Source: Planctomycetota bacterium | GTDB taxonomy: Bacteria; Planctomycetota; UBA1135; GCA-002686595 | DNA length: 64,000 nucleotides | Reading direction: 5' to 3' | NCBI GenBank assembly: GCA_020638835.1 | Contig: JACKHV010000002.1 | Location: forward strand, 372,001-436,000 | Shown: piece by piece, positions 1 through 9,425 of the stretch | Numbering within the stretch: position 1 is the stretch's first letter | Layout: each line of letters starts with the position of its first letter | Notes under the pieces: model-generated | Seen by the model: only the letters and a program-made list of their open reading frames with translations | Told to the model about the DNA's origin: nothing | The model's database searches: none | Program-made: the position numbers and the translations under genes

Positions 1-741
1 TGCCCCGAGCTGCGACTCGAACTCGGCGCGGACCTCGACCTGACGGTGCGCGAGCAGCGCGTCGTCCAGCGCGAGTCCGAGGCGGTGCGCAACATCTGCG
101 CGCTGTTGCCCGGCACCGATCCCGAGCGCGCCGAGGAAGTCATCGTCTGCTCGGCGCACTACGACCACGTCGGCGTCGAGCGCGGCGTGGTGTACCCCGG
201 CGCGGACGACAACGCGTCGGGCACCGTCGGGCTGCTCGCCCTCGCGGAGGCTTTCGTCGCGCGCGGACCGCTGGAGCGCAGCGTGCTGTTCGTCTGGCTG
301 TCGGGCGAGGAACAGGGCCTCTGGGGCTCCGAGGCCTTCTGCAAGTCGCCGCCGCTCGCCGAGGGCCTGCACGTCGCGATGGACCTGAACCTCGACATGA
401 TCGGCAGGACCGCGCCCGGCGAGCTCTACGTCACGCCCAGTCGCGACCACGAGGAGTTCAACCCGCTCTCCGAGCTCGCCTACTCGCTGTGCGCCTCCGA
501 GGGCTTCCCCGAGCTGCTCAGCCAGGACGAGTTCTACCGCGCCTCGGACCACTACAACTTCGCCACGCTGCTCGACGTGCCGGTCGTCTTCCTCTCGACC
601 GGAGACCACCCCGACTACCACCAGCCCGGCGACACGCCGGACAAGATCGACGTCGACAAGCTGGCGCGCGTCGTGCGCCTGTCCGCGCGGCTCGTCGAAG
701 GCATGGCGACGATCGAGCTCGTCGAGCCGGTCGCTCGATGA
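1..741 (+). CDS. M28 family zinc metallopeptidase (5' truncated)
   Basis: The C-terminal part of a di-zinc aminopeptidase-type (M28) peptidase. The frame is open to the first base of the window, so the N-terminus lies outside. All five metal-ligand motifs can be seen in family order: HYDHVG, GADDNASG, SGEEQG (the Glu pair with the general base), NLDMIG and a final His in YHQPGDTPDKID. The family removes N-terminal residues from peptides, usually outside the cytoplasm, but the signal peptide would be in the missing part. Its TGA overlaps the ATG of the next gene (ATGA), so the two are probably cotranslated. Family assignment is firm; substrate is unknown. Confidence 0.9.
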   Translation, partial: CPELRLELGADLDLTVREQRVVQRESEAVRNICALLPGTDPERAEEVIVCSAHYDHVGVERGVVYPGADDNASGTVGLLALAEAFVARGPLERSVLFVWLSGEEQGLWGSEAFCKSPPLAEGLHVAMDLNLDMIGRTAPGELYVTPSRDHEEFNPLSELAYSLCASEGFPELLSQDEFYRASDHYNFATLLDVPVVFLSTGDHPDYHQPGDTPDKIDVDKLARVVRLSARLVEGMATIELVEPVAR

Positions 742-1019
742 GCGACGCATCGCCGTGGTGGGTCTACGTGTTGCGCTCCGAGCGGGCGGCGCGGACCTAC
801 GTCGGGATCACCGTCGATCGCGACCGGCGGCTCGCGCAGCACAACGGAGAACTCCCCGGTGGCGCGCGAGCGACGCGCGCCGGTCGCCCGTGGAGGCTGG
901 CGGCGAGCTACGGTCCCTTCGAGGCCCGCGGTGAAGCCCTACGCGCCGAGTACCGCGTCAAGCGCGAGCGCGGCGAAGAGCGCCTGCAGCTCGAGTCGGA
1001 CGAGCTGCTCGACGACTGA
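738..1019 (+). CDS. GIY-YIG nuclease superfamily protein (UPF0213-like)
   Basis: A 93-residue single-domain protein. The GIY-YIG core reads VYVLRS near the N-terminus followed by TYVGIT, then an RRLAQHN helix with the conserved Arg, and a late Glu in RAEYRVKRE. This matches the small stand-alone GIY-YIG proteins related to YhbQ/SLX1, thought to act on branched or damaged DNA. The chosen ATG overlaps the stop of the upstream peptidase gene; longer readings of this frame only mirror that gene. The function in vivo is not known for most members. Confidence 0.85.
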   Translation: MSDASPWWVYVLRSERAARTYVGITVDRDRRLAQHNGELPGGARATRAGRPWRLAASYGPFEARGEALRAEYRVKRERGEERLQLESDELLDD

Positions 1020-1028
1020 GCCCCGCGG

Positions 1029-2381
1029 TCACTCCCAGACGACTTCGAGCGCGTTCGTCAGGTTCGAGTTCTGGCCGCAGGGGCTGACGCCGCCGGGGTC
1101 GCGATACCAGGCTTGGTACCAGCGGGTGACCCCCGGCCCGGGGATGTTCCCCTCTTGCACGATCGAGATGCTCGACTGCGCGGAGCCCGACGCGTCGAGG
1201 AAGCCGAACTCGAGCCTCCGTGTGGGATTGCCGGTGCACAGCAGACCATCGCGGAAGTTCGTCACCAGCGGACTCGCGCCCTGGATGAACACGCAGGACG
1301 TCGAAGGCCGCGCGGAGCCGACGAGCAGCACCAGGTCGTCGGCCGCCACGAAGTGCGAGCCGAACGGCAGCAGGTACGCGCCGACTCCCGTCGAGTTCGC
1401 GCATCCGCGGCCGGTCGCGCCCCAGTTGAGGCACGGACAGATCTGCGACGAGCCGTCGCCGAAACACATCGTCGTGATGCCCCCCTGCGGCGGCGGCGGC
1501 GCGCAGTTCACTCCGAATACGCAGTCCACCCACTCGGGATGATCGATGAACGGGTTGCGGTTGCCCTGGAAGGCGTAGATCACGTCGTTGCGATCGCGTT
1601 CCCAGTCGTCGACGGGGTCGTCCAGGTGCCACTGCAGCAGCACCGAGAGTTCGCCCATGTACGCGACCGAGAGGTTCGACCCGGACTGCGACGACGAGAT
1701 CAGTCCCGCGTCGTCGGTCAGGATCAAGTCGGGTTCGGAGGCGCCCGTGATTCCGTGCGTGCCGCCTTCGTAGCGCACGTCCATGTACATCAGCGCGCGC
1801 GCGAGATCGCCTCGCCGACCGCTCCACGCCTCCCACGCACCGGACGGACCGTTGCCCGAGGTCCAGTTCGAGTCGCCGGGATAGCCGCCGCCGGCGCCGC
1901 CCTGTCCGCCGTTCGAGGAGGTGCTCCACTCCGTGCAAGAGCCCGGGCACGCGCGGAAGGCCTTCGAGTCGCGCGCCGAGTTGTAGGCCACGTCCGAGAG
2001 GAACAGATGGTGGCAGTCGCTGTACGGGTAGTTCGTGCTCCCGTCGTTGGTGAAACCCAACGAGTTCGGCCAAGTGTGCTCGCGGTTGTAGTTCGAGTTG
2101 CCGCCGCCGACCTTCGCGTAGCTGAGGTTGCCGTAGATGTCGATGATGCGCGAAGCGTTCGAAGGGTCCTCGCACGCGAGCTCGAGCACGTCCCAGGTGT
2201 CCGTCGCGCTCGCTGTGTACGGGATGCGCGTGTGGTCGTCGATCAGCTCGTGCAGGTCGGCGCGCAGGCTGGCGGCGCTCTGCGTGTCCACGCCGTCGTA
2301 GTAGCCGGGCGGCCCCTGGGCCCAGGCGGGCAGGGCGGCGAGGAGCGGGGCCAGGAGGCGAAGGGGATGGAAGGGCGGCAT
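1029..2381 (-). CDS. Secreted endonuclease I family nuclease with C-terminal Cys/Gly-rich module
   Basis: A 450-residue exported nuclease. Residues 1-22 form a signal peptide (hydrophobic LLAPLLAALPAWA, then AQG). The EndA/NucM His-Me finger motif NREHTWPNSLGF is at 99-110, with DCHHLF at 122-127 and the family signature QGNRNPFIDHPEWV at 272-285. Residues about 306-450 are a separate module starting CFGDGS and containing CPCLNWG, GCANSTGVGA, CTGN and WYRDP, which recurs in the neighbouring gene 2728-3756. The start was put at 2381 because it begins the signal peptide. The enzyme probably degrades extracellular DNA or RNA; the C-terminal module may anchor or sort the protein (inference). Confidence 0.9.
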   Translation of the reverse strand: MPPFHPLRLLAPLLAALPAWAQGPPGYYDGVDTQSAASLRADLHELIDDHTRIPYTASATDTWDVLELACEDPSNASRIIDIYGNLSYAKVGGGNSNYNREHTWPNSLGFTNDGSTNYPYSDCHHLFLSDVAYNSARDSKAFRACPGSCTEWSTSSNGGQGGAGGGYPGDSNWTSGNGPSGAWEAWSGRRGDLARALMYMDVRYEGGTHGITGASEPDLILTDDAGLISSSQSGSNLSVAYMGELSVLLQWHLDDPVDDWERDRNDVIYAFQGNRNPFIDHPEWVDCVFGVNCAPPPPQGGITTMCFGDGSSQICPCLNWGATGRGCANSTGVGAYLLPFGSHFVAADDLVLLVGSARPSTSCVFIQGASPLVTNFRDGLLCTGNPTRRLEFGFLDASGSAQSSISIVQEGNIPGPGVTRWYQAWYRDPGGVSPCGQNSNLTNALEVVWE

Positions 2382-2501
2382 GGGGGTCTCCGGCCCCACC
2401 AGCGGAGCCGAGAGGCAGCTTAGCAGGGTCCCCGGCAGTCGGGTTCCAGCTTCTCCCGCCCGCGGGCCGATAGCGCCAGGGGCTACGAGCCCACGAACCT
2501 C

Positions 2502-2726
2502 ATGCACCTACCTCGCTGGACCGTCTACCCCGCCCTCGCCTTGCTGGCGAGCATGCTGGTGCTCGCCTTCCCTCATCCGCAGGGCGACCGCCACGCCGGC
2601 GCCGCGCGCCAGGCCCGCGCGAACCCGGCGCGGGACGCCGCCCTCGTTCAGCCCGCGACGGACGGAGCAGAGCACGCCGCAGCCCAGGACCAGGCCGGCG
2701 ACGACGGCGAGTCTTCCGCTGACTGA
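2502..2726 (+). CDS. Small hypothetical protein with N-terminal hydrophobic segment
   Basis: A possible 74-residue protein. Residues 8-25 are hydrophobic (YPALALLASMLVLAF) and could be a signal peptide or single membrane anchor; the rest is Ala/Asp/Gln-rich and low in complexity. It fills the gap between two divergently and convergently placed secreted-protein genes, ending 1 nt before the stop of the gene at 2728. I recognise no family. A chance open frame in GC-rich DNA is a real alternative. Confidence 0.4.
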   Translation: MHLPRWTVYPALALLASMLVLAFPHPQGDRHAGAARQARANPARDAALVQPATDGAEHAAAQDQAGDDGESSAD

Positions 2727-2727
2727 C

Positions 2728-3756
2728 TCAGCTCCACTGCACGAGCAGCGCGCTCGACAGGTTGCTGCCGGTCCCGCAAGGCGAGAGGGCCGGATCGCGG
2801 TACCAGAGCTGGTAGACGCGCGAGTCTCCGGGCGCGACGGCGCCACCCGTGACGATCGAGTTCGTCGTTCCGGCCGCGCCGGTGCCGTCGAGCTGGACCA
2901 CCTCCAAGCGCTCGGTCGGGTTGCCGGTGCACAGGATGCCGTCCTTGAACGGGAGGGCGATCTGGGTCGTGCCTTGGATGAAGATCCCGGTGGTGTTCGG
3001 ACGCGCCTGCGTGACGGTCAGCTGCAAGTCGTCCACGGCGACGATCGACGATCCGGCGCTTTCGAGGATCGCACCGACCCCGGTGCTGTTCGCGCAACCT
3101 TCGCCCGCACCGCCGAAATTCAAGCAGGGACAGGCCGCGCCCGTGCCGTCGCCGAAGCAGAGCGGAACGCCCGCGTGCTCCAGCGACACGCGCACGTTGT
3201 CGAACATCAGACCGAGGCCGAGGTTGCCGAGCGTGTCCCCTGAGATCCAGAAGCTGACGCGCGCCTCCGCGCCGACGAAGGCACTCGGGTCGGAGACGAG
3301 GAAGCTCGCCGAGTGCAGCATGCCGTCATTCGAGACCCCGAAGCCGTCGGTGATGAGCTGCGGCGAGACGGCGCCGTCCGACGACTCGAGCCGCACCTCG
3401 AAGGTGTCCGGCACCAGGTCGATCTCGAGCGCGTAGTCGAACTCGACGCGCAGCGCGCGACCCGCGGGGATGTCGAATCCGTGCGTCGAGAGCAGACCTG
3501 CGGTCGAGAAGGTCGCGAAGTAGTTGCAGGCGGAGGCGTGGTTGAACGCCGCCATGCGGCTCGGCATGCCGCAGTCGCCCGCGTCGCTGATGCGCCACTG
3601 GATCGGTATGGTGCCGAAGATCGGCCAGCCCGATGGGAAGCTGCCGGACTCGAAGTCCTCTTCGACCAGGACTTCTTGGGCGAGCGCGCTTCCCTGCGCG
3701 AGGGTGCTGACGAGCGGGAGCGCGAGAACGGCGAGAGTGAACGGGCTGAGTCGCAT
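2728..3756 (-). CDS. Secreted beta-sandwich-like protein with C-terminal Cys/Gly-rich module
   Basis: A 342-residue exported protein. It has a signal peptide at 1-26 (cut near SALAQ). Residues about 33-195 look like an all-beta jelly-roll or carbohydrate-binding-like domain (EDFESGSFPSGW, later LMFDNVRVS, typical of concanavalin-like folds). Residues 200-342 are the same module as in the nuclease at 1029-2381 (CFGDGTGAACPC, GCANSTGVGA, CTGNP, YQLWYRDP). The ATG has a strong Shine-Dalgarno sequence (AAGGAGG, 7 nt away). Probably a surface or extracellular protein; no enzymatic motif seen. Confidence 0.8.
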   Translation of the reverse strand: MRLSPFTLAVLALPLVSTLAQGSALAQEVLVEEDFESGSFPSGWPIFGTIPIQWRISDAGDCGMPSRMAAFNHASACNYFATFSTAGLLSTHGFDIPAGRALRVEFDYALEIDLVPDTFEVRLESSDGAVSPQLITDGFGVSNDGMLHSASFLVSDPSAFVGAEARVSFWISGDTLGNLGLGLMFDNVRVSLEHAGVPLCFGDGTGAACPCLNFGGAGEGCANSTGVGAILESAGSSIVAVDDLQLTVTQARPNTTGIFIQGTTQIALPFKDGILCTGNPTERLEVVQLDGTGAAGTTNSIVTGGAVAPGDSRVYQLWYRDPALSPCGTGSNLSSALLVQWS

Positions 3757-3855
3757 GGTCGATCCTCCTTGGAAGCTCCAGCCTACGCCGATCGCGCCGC
3801 GCGCTTCGTCGGGACCTCGTATCGGTTGTGTGCTCGCACGTACCGGGGACGCAGG

Positions 3856-3887
3856 GAGGGCGGGACGCGCGACGCGTTCCCGCCCTC
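3856..3887 (-). terminator. Hairpin downstream of the selenoprotein gene
   Basis: GAGGGCGGGACGCG (3856-3869) pairs with CGCGTTCCCGCCCTC (3873-3887) with one bulged base and a 3-nt loop. It lies 33 nt past the stop at 3920 and upstream of the next gene in the same direction. No U-run follows on the minus strand, so it may only stabilise the 3' end. Confidence 0.5.
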
Positions 3888-3919
3888 TCTCGTGGCGATC
3901 CGGATGGAACCGGAACTTC

Positions 3920-4924
3920 TCAGTGGCCCGTGGGAGCCATCGCGAGCAGGCTGCGCCCGCGGATCGCCGCCTTGGATCCGTCGTACTTCTCGACGAACTT
4001 CTCGAGCGACTTCTGGAACTTGCCCTTCTTGTCGTAGCCTTCCTCGAAGAGCTTCGAGGTGATGCGCTCGAGCGCCTCCTCGGCTTCGATCTCGGGCTTG
4101 AGGGCCGGGTCGTCCAGGCGTGCGGCTTGGCTCGCCACGTCCGCCTCGTAGTCGGTCCCCTTGACTTCCTTGGCCAGCTCGTCGAGCAGGTCCTCCGCCG
4201 CGCTGAAGTAGCCGTTGTCGATGCGCCACTTCGCGGAGTCGATGCGGGCTTGCGTGCGCTTGCCGAACTCGGCGATGGTCATCTGCGCTTCTTCGGCGAA
4301 CTCGGGCTTCTCACCGGCCTTCTGCGCGTCAGCGATCGCCTTCTGCAGCTTGCCCTTCGAGAAGCTCTTCCAGGCCTTGGCGATGTCCTTCGAGGCGTCC
4401 TCGGGGCCGTCGCCGGCCTTCTCGATCTCCGCTTCGATCAGCTCCTTGGTGCTGCTCGCCATGTGGTGGCCCTTCTCGAGGACCTGGCCCTCGACGCCGA
4501 GCAGCGCGTAGCTGGGCAGACCGTCCATACCGGCGTCGAAGGGACGTTCGTTCGTCCACATCGCCGTGCTGCCCATCCACTTGTGTTCGAGGATGAACTT
4601 CTCGGTGTCCGGAACGGTAGTGCCTTGGCACTCGACGAAGATCACCTGGACGTCGTCACCGTACTCGGCTTGCATTTTGATGGAGTTCGGCACGGAACTC
4701 CCGATGCAAGCCCCTCAGCGGGTGCCCCAGAACTCGACGATGACCGGCTTGCCGCGCAGGTCTTCGAGCTTGGTGATGCCCATCGCGTTCAGCATGGGCT
4801 CGCGGAAGGTGTAGGAGATCTTCTCACCGACCTCCACGCCTTCGGGGCTCGGGCTCGCCATACCGACGGCCAAGGCCGCCACGGCGACCAGGGCGCCGGG
4901 GCGCAACCATGTCTTCCAGTTCAT
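3920..4924 (-). CDS. TlpA/thioredoxin-like selenoprotein (UxxC), read through in-frame UGA
   Basis: A predicted 334-residue exported thioredoxin-fold protein if UGA at 4717-4715 is read as selenocysteine. Residues 1-23 are a signal peptide. Just before the UGA comes GKPVIVEFWGTR, the usual strand leading into a TlpA active site, and just after it GACIGSSVPNS, so the redox motif is U70-G-A-C73 instead of CxxC. The cis-Pro loop GLPSYALLG (P137) follows at the expected distance. Residues about 155-334 are a Lys/Glu-rich helical extension. Start 4924 was chosen because GAGAGG lies 9 nt upstream; 4933 is possible. Treated as two genes, the first piece ends inside the active site and the second starts without a fold N-terminus. 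A sequencing error (TGC to TGA) is the main alternative, but the hairpin after the UGA argues against it. Likely role: periplasmic thiol/disulfide redox. Confidence 0.85.
4667..4717 (-). promoter_or_regulatory. Bacterial SECIS-like stem-loop following the UGA codon
   Basis: Starting 2 nt after the UGA (4717-4715), GGCUUGCAU (4712-4704) pairs perfectly with AUGCAAGCC (4675-4667). Inside it GGAGUUC (4701-4695) pairs perfectly with GAACUCC (4688-4682), closing a 6-nt loop CGUGCC (4694-4689). The GU of the loop is 22-23 nt past the UGA, about the distance seen in the E. coli fdhF element that binds SelB. Sixteen perfect pairs in a 46-nt coding stretch are hard to explain by chance. Confidence 0.8.
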
Positions 4925-5305
4925 CGACGTCATCCTCTCGAGGTGAGTGCTGGGGGGTGTGGCCCTTCGGCCACCAGAACAGGCTAGCCGTTCCTGGCCG
5001 GAGGTCAACGGCAGTCCATGAACGCGCCTTTCGGCAGACCGGGCCCGGCGTGTGACCGTCCTTCTCGAACTTCTCGTGCCGGAAACCGGGAGGCCAGGCC
5101 TGCCCCCGGCCCCTCGCGGCGGCTCCCCCTCCACGACTCCTCGGGCTCCCGCAGGCGACCCCGAGTCGTCGCGGCCCACCCGGGACTGCCTCGACCGGAG
5201 ACACCGGTTCCGAAGGGCCCGCGGCCGCGCCGCGGCACCGAACGCAGCGAGCGAGCCGATCCCCGTGGGGACCGACTCGCTCGTCGTGCGAAGTCGGCGC
5301 GGAAG
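4925..5305. other. Intergenic region, no gene seen
   Basis: 381 nt between the selenoprotein start and the superoxide dismutase stop. Open frames here show no recognisable protein. A small hairpin (GTGGCC-CTTC-GGCCAC, 4959-4974) lies in the presumed 5' leader of the selenoprotein gene, and a terminator-like hairpin lies at 5248-5283. I see no convincing promoter. Confidence 0.6.
5248..5283 (-). terminator. Hairpin downstream of superoxide dismutase gene
   Basis: CGAGCGAG (5248-5255) pairs with CTCGCTCG (5276-5283), and an inner CCCC/GGGG stem extends it with two mismatches. It begins 22 nt past the sodB-like stop. No U-run follows on the minus strand. Confidence 0.5.
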
Positions 5306-5881
5306 CTAGAGGTTCGACGCGACGAAGTCCCAGTTGACCAGCTTCCAGAACGCCTCGATGTACTGCGGGCGGGCGTTGCGGTAGTCGACGTAGTAGGCGT
5401 GTTCCCAGACGTCGCAGGTCATGACGGGCTGCTTGCCGTTCGTCATCGGGTTCCCGGCGTTCGCGTACTGCTCGATCGCCAGCGAGCCGTCGGCGTTCTT
5501 CACGAGGAAGCACCAGCCCGAGCCGAAGAGCGTCGCGCACTTCTGCGTGAACTCTTCCTTGAACTTGTCGAAGGAACCGAACTGCTTGTCGATCGCCGCG
5601 GCGAGCGCGCCGGTCGGCTTGCCTCCGCCGTTCGGCGAGAGGCAGTTCCAGTAGAAGGTGTGGTTCCAGACCTGCGCGGCGTTGTTGAAGATGCCGCCCT
5701 CGGAGGACTTGATGATCTCCTCGAGGCTGGCGTTCGCCTGCGGGGTGCCCTCGGTGAGCTTGTTCAGGTTGGTGACGTACGCGTTGTGGTGCTTGCCGTA
5801 GTGGTACTCGATCGTCTCGACCGAGATGTGGGGCGCCAAGGCGTCCTTCGAATACGGAAGTTGGGGAAGCTCGAAAGCCAT
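5306..5881 (-). CDS. Fe/Mn superoxide dismutase
   Basis: A 191-residue cytoplasmic enzyme that converts superoxide to oxygen and hydrogen peroxide. It has the family N-terminus FELPQLPYSKDALAPHIS, the first metal His in EYHYGKHHNAYV, and NHTFYWNCLSP with the second. The C-terminal ligands are in DVWEHAYYVDYRNARPQYI (Asp and His). The 191-residue length is standard. The ATG at 5881 follows AAGGAG by 8 nt. Whether Fe or Mn is used cannot be decided with certainty from these motifs. It is transcribed alone, with a possible promoter at 5946-5976. Confidence 0.96.
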   Translation of the reverse strand: MAFELPQLPYSKDALAPHISVETIEYHYGKHHNAYVTNLNKLTEGTPQANASLEEIIKSSEGGIFNNAAQVWNHTFYWNCLSPNGGGKPTGALAAAIDKQFGSFDKFKEEFTQKCATLFGSGWCFLVKNADGSLAIEQYANAGNPMTNGKQPVMTCDVWEHAYYVDYRNARPQYIEAFWKLVNWDFVASNL

Positions 5882-5940
5882 CGGATCTGCTCCTTGGGTG
5901 TGCTCTTCTCTTCGGGGGCGCGCAGCGGCGGGGCGCCGCG

Positions 5941-5976
5941 GGGCTAGTATGCTAGGCCCCGACCACGCGGGTTCAA
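5941..5976 (-). promoter_or_regulatory. Possible sigma70-like promoter and palindrome upstream of superoxide dismutase
   Basis: On the minus strand TTGAAC (5976-5971) is followed after 19 nt by CATACT (5951-5946), about 65 nt from the ATG. The -10 element sits within an imperfect palindrome (GGGCTAG-TATG-CTAG-G-CCC, 5941-5959) that could be an operator. The match to consensus is weak and this is only a candidate. Confidence 0.3.
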
Positions 5977-6032
5977 GCAATCCCGTGGCCGATGTCAGCG
6001 GAGCATCGGGTCCCTTTTGGGGCGTGCCGGGC

Positions 6033-7613
6033 TCAGCGGAAGCGGTCGCTGCTCGCGCGGTACCACGCGCGCTCGAAGCTCTCCGGTACGGGGTCGTAGA
6101 GCAGCGCCCCGGGCTCGATGAAGTCGTAGATCTCGTCGAAGCAGCGCACCTCCGACGGCCCGATCCGGCGGTGGAAGAGGTCGGGAGTCAGCTGTGAAGG
6201 ATCGGTGTTCCCCGTCGCGCCGACGATCTCGAGCAGGCTGTGGACGGTCTCCTCGTGATAGCGGTGCACGCGCTTCGCCTTGTCGTCCGGGTCGAGCCCC
6301 ACCACGAGCCCGGGGGCCTGCGTCGCCACGCCGACCGGACAGTGGTTCGAGTTGCAGCGCCGCGCCTGGATGCAGCCGATCGCGATCATCATCGCGCGCG
6401 CCGAGTAGCAGAGGTCGGCGCCCAGCGCGATGCGGGCCGCCATGTTGAATCCGGACACGACCTTTCCCGCGCAGATGACCTTCACCTTGTCGCGCAGGTC
6501 GAAGCCGACGAGCGCGTTGTGCACGAACACGAGGCCTTCGGAGAGCGGCGTGCCGATCGAGTTCGAGAACTCGAGCGGCGCCGCGCCGGTCCCGCCTTCG
6601 CCGCCGTCGACCGTGATGAAGTCGGGGTGCAGGCGCGTCTCGACCATCGCCTTGCAGATCGCCAGGAACTCGGTCTGGTCGCCGATGCAGAGCTTGAAGC
6701 CGACGGGCTTGCCGCCGGAGAGTTCACGCAGGCGGCGCACGAACTTGAGCAGACCGACGGGGTCGCTGAAGGCCTTGTGCGCCGGCGGCGACAGCACGTC
6801 GTGTCCCAGCGGGACGTGTCGGATCTCCGCGATCTCCGGCGTCAGCTTCGCCGCCGGCAGGATGCCGCCGTGGCCGGGCTTCGCGCCCTGCGAGAGCTTC
6901 AGCTCGATCATCTTGACCTGGTCCGCAGTGGCCTTGGCACGGAACAGGTCCTCGTCGAAGTTGCCGTCGGGGGTGCGGCACCCGAAGTAACCGGTGCCGA
7001 TCTGCCAGATCAGGTCGGCGCCGCCCTCGATGTGGTACGGGCTGATGCCGCCCTCGCCGGTGTTGTGCGCGAAGCCGCCCAGCTTGGCGCCGCGCGACAG
7101 CGCGAGCACCGCGTTCTTCGAGAGCGCGCCGAAGCTCATCGCGGAGACGTTGAGCAGCGAAGCCGCGTAGGGCTTCTCACAGGTCCCCTCGCCGATCATC
7201 ACGCGCGGCGGGGGTCCTTCCCAGGTGCGCGCGTTCAGCGAGTGGTTCACCCACTCGTAGCCGTCGGCGTAGACGTCGCGCTGCGTGCCGAAAGGAAGCG
7301 TGTCGAGCTCGCCCTTCGCGCGCTGGTAGATCAGCGAGCGGTTCTCGCGGTTGATCGGCGCACCGTCGGTGTCGGACTCGATGAAGTACTGGTACATCTC
7401 GGGCCGGATCGCCTCGAAGAGGTACCGGAAGTGCCCGATGACCGGGAAGTTGCGCAGCACCGCGCGCTTCTTCTGCGAGGCGTCGTGGAGCCCTAGCAGC
7501 GTCAGCGGCGTGACGACGGCGAACCCCCAGTAGAAGGGCGACCAGAGCGTCGCGCCGGCGAGCCACACCAGGAGGTGCGCGATGACGGCGGAGAGGTAGA
7601 AGTACTTGCGCAT
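6033..7613 (-). CDS. FMN-binding glutamate synthase-like protein with N-terminal membrane segments
   Basis: A 526-residue protein of the stand-alone glutamate synthase domain 2 family. Residues 5-42 hold two hydrophobic segments, so it is probably membrane-attached. The catalytic barrel shows SAMSFGALSKNAVLALSRGA (158-177), NTGEGG (184-189), KPGHGG (245-250) and TVDGGEGGTGAAP (334-346) for FMN and glutamate binding. C414, C420 and C425 (CIQARRCNSNHCPVG) match the iron-sulfur cluster region of glutamate synthase. It lacks the glutamine amidotransferase domain, so it cannot use glutamine alone; the physiological reaction of this family is unresolved. No partner gene is adjacent. Confidence 0.9.
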   Translation of the reverse strand: MRKYFYLSAVIAHLLVWLAGATLWSPFYWGFAVVTPLTLLGLHDASQKKRAVLRNFPVIGHFRYLFEAIRPEMYQYFIESDTDGAPINRENRSLIYQRAKGELDTLPFGTQRDVYADGYEWVNHSLNARTWEGPPPRVMIGEGTCEKPYAASLLNVSAMSFGALSKNAVLALSRGAKLGGFAHNTGEGGISPYHIEGGADLIWQIGTGYFGCRTPDGNFDEDLFRAKATADQVKMIELKLSQGAKPGHGGILPAAKLTPEIAEIRHVPLGHDVLSPPAHKAFSDPVGLLKFVRRLRELSGGKPVGFKLCIGDQTEFLAICKAMVETRLHPDFITVDGGEGGTGAAPLEFSNSIGTPLSEGLVFVHNALVGFDLRDKVKVICAGKVVSGFNMAARIALGADLCYSARAMMIAIGCIQARRCNSNHCPVGVATQAPGLVVGLDPDDKAKRVHRYHEETVHSLLEIVGATGNTDPSQLTPDLFHRRIGPSEVRCFDEIYDFIEPGALLYDPVPESFERAWYRASSDRFR

Positions 7614-7661
7614 CGTCGGGCGGAGGGAGGTTGGAGCCGAGCGATCGACCCCGCGGCAGGA

Positions 7662-9421
<1,760 letters not shown>

Positions 9422-9425
<4 letters not shown>

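Noticed and set aside
3920..4693. Reading the selenoprotein locus as a stand-alone 257-residue protein with GTG start at 4693
   Set aside because: The start would be inside the apical loop of the hairpin, without Shine-Dalgarno, and would leave out the first strand and active site of the thioredoxin fold.
3754..5305. Selenocysteine machinery genes near the UGA-containing gene
   Set aside because: No selA, selB, selC-like tRNA or selD was seen in this interval or elsewhere in the window; the machinery must be elsewhere if the prediction is right.
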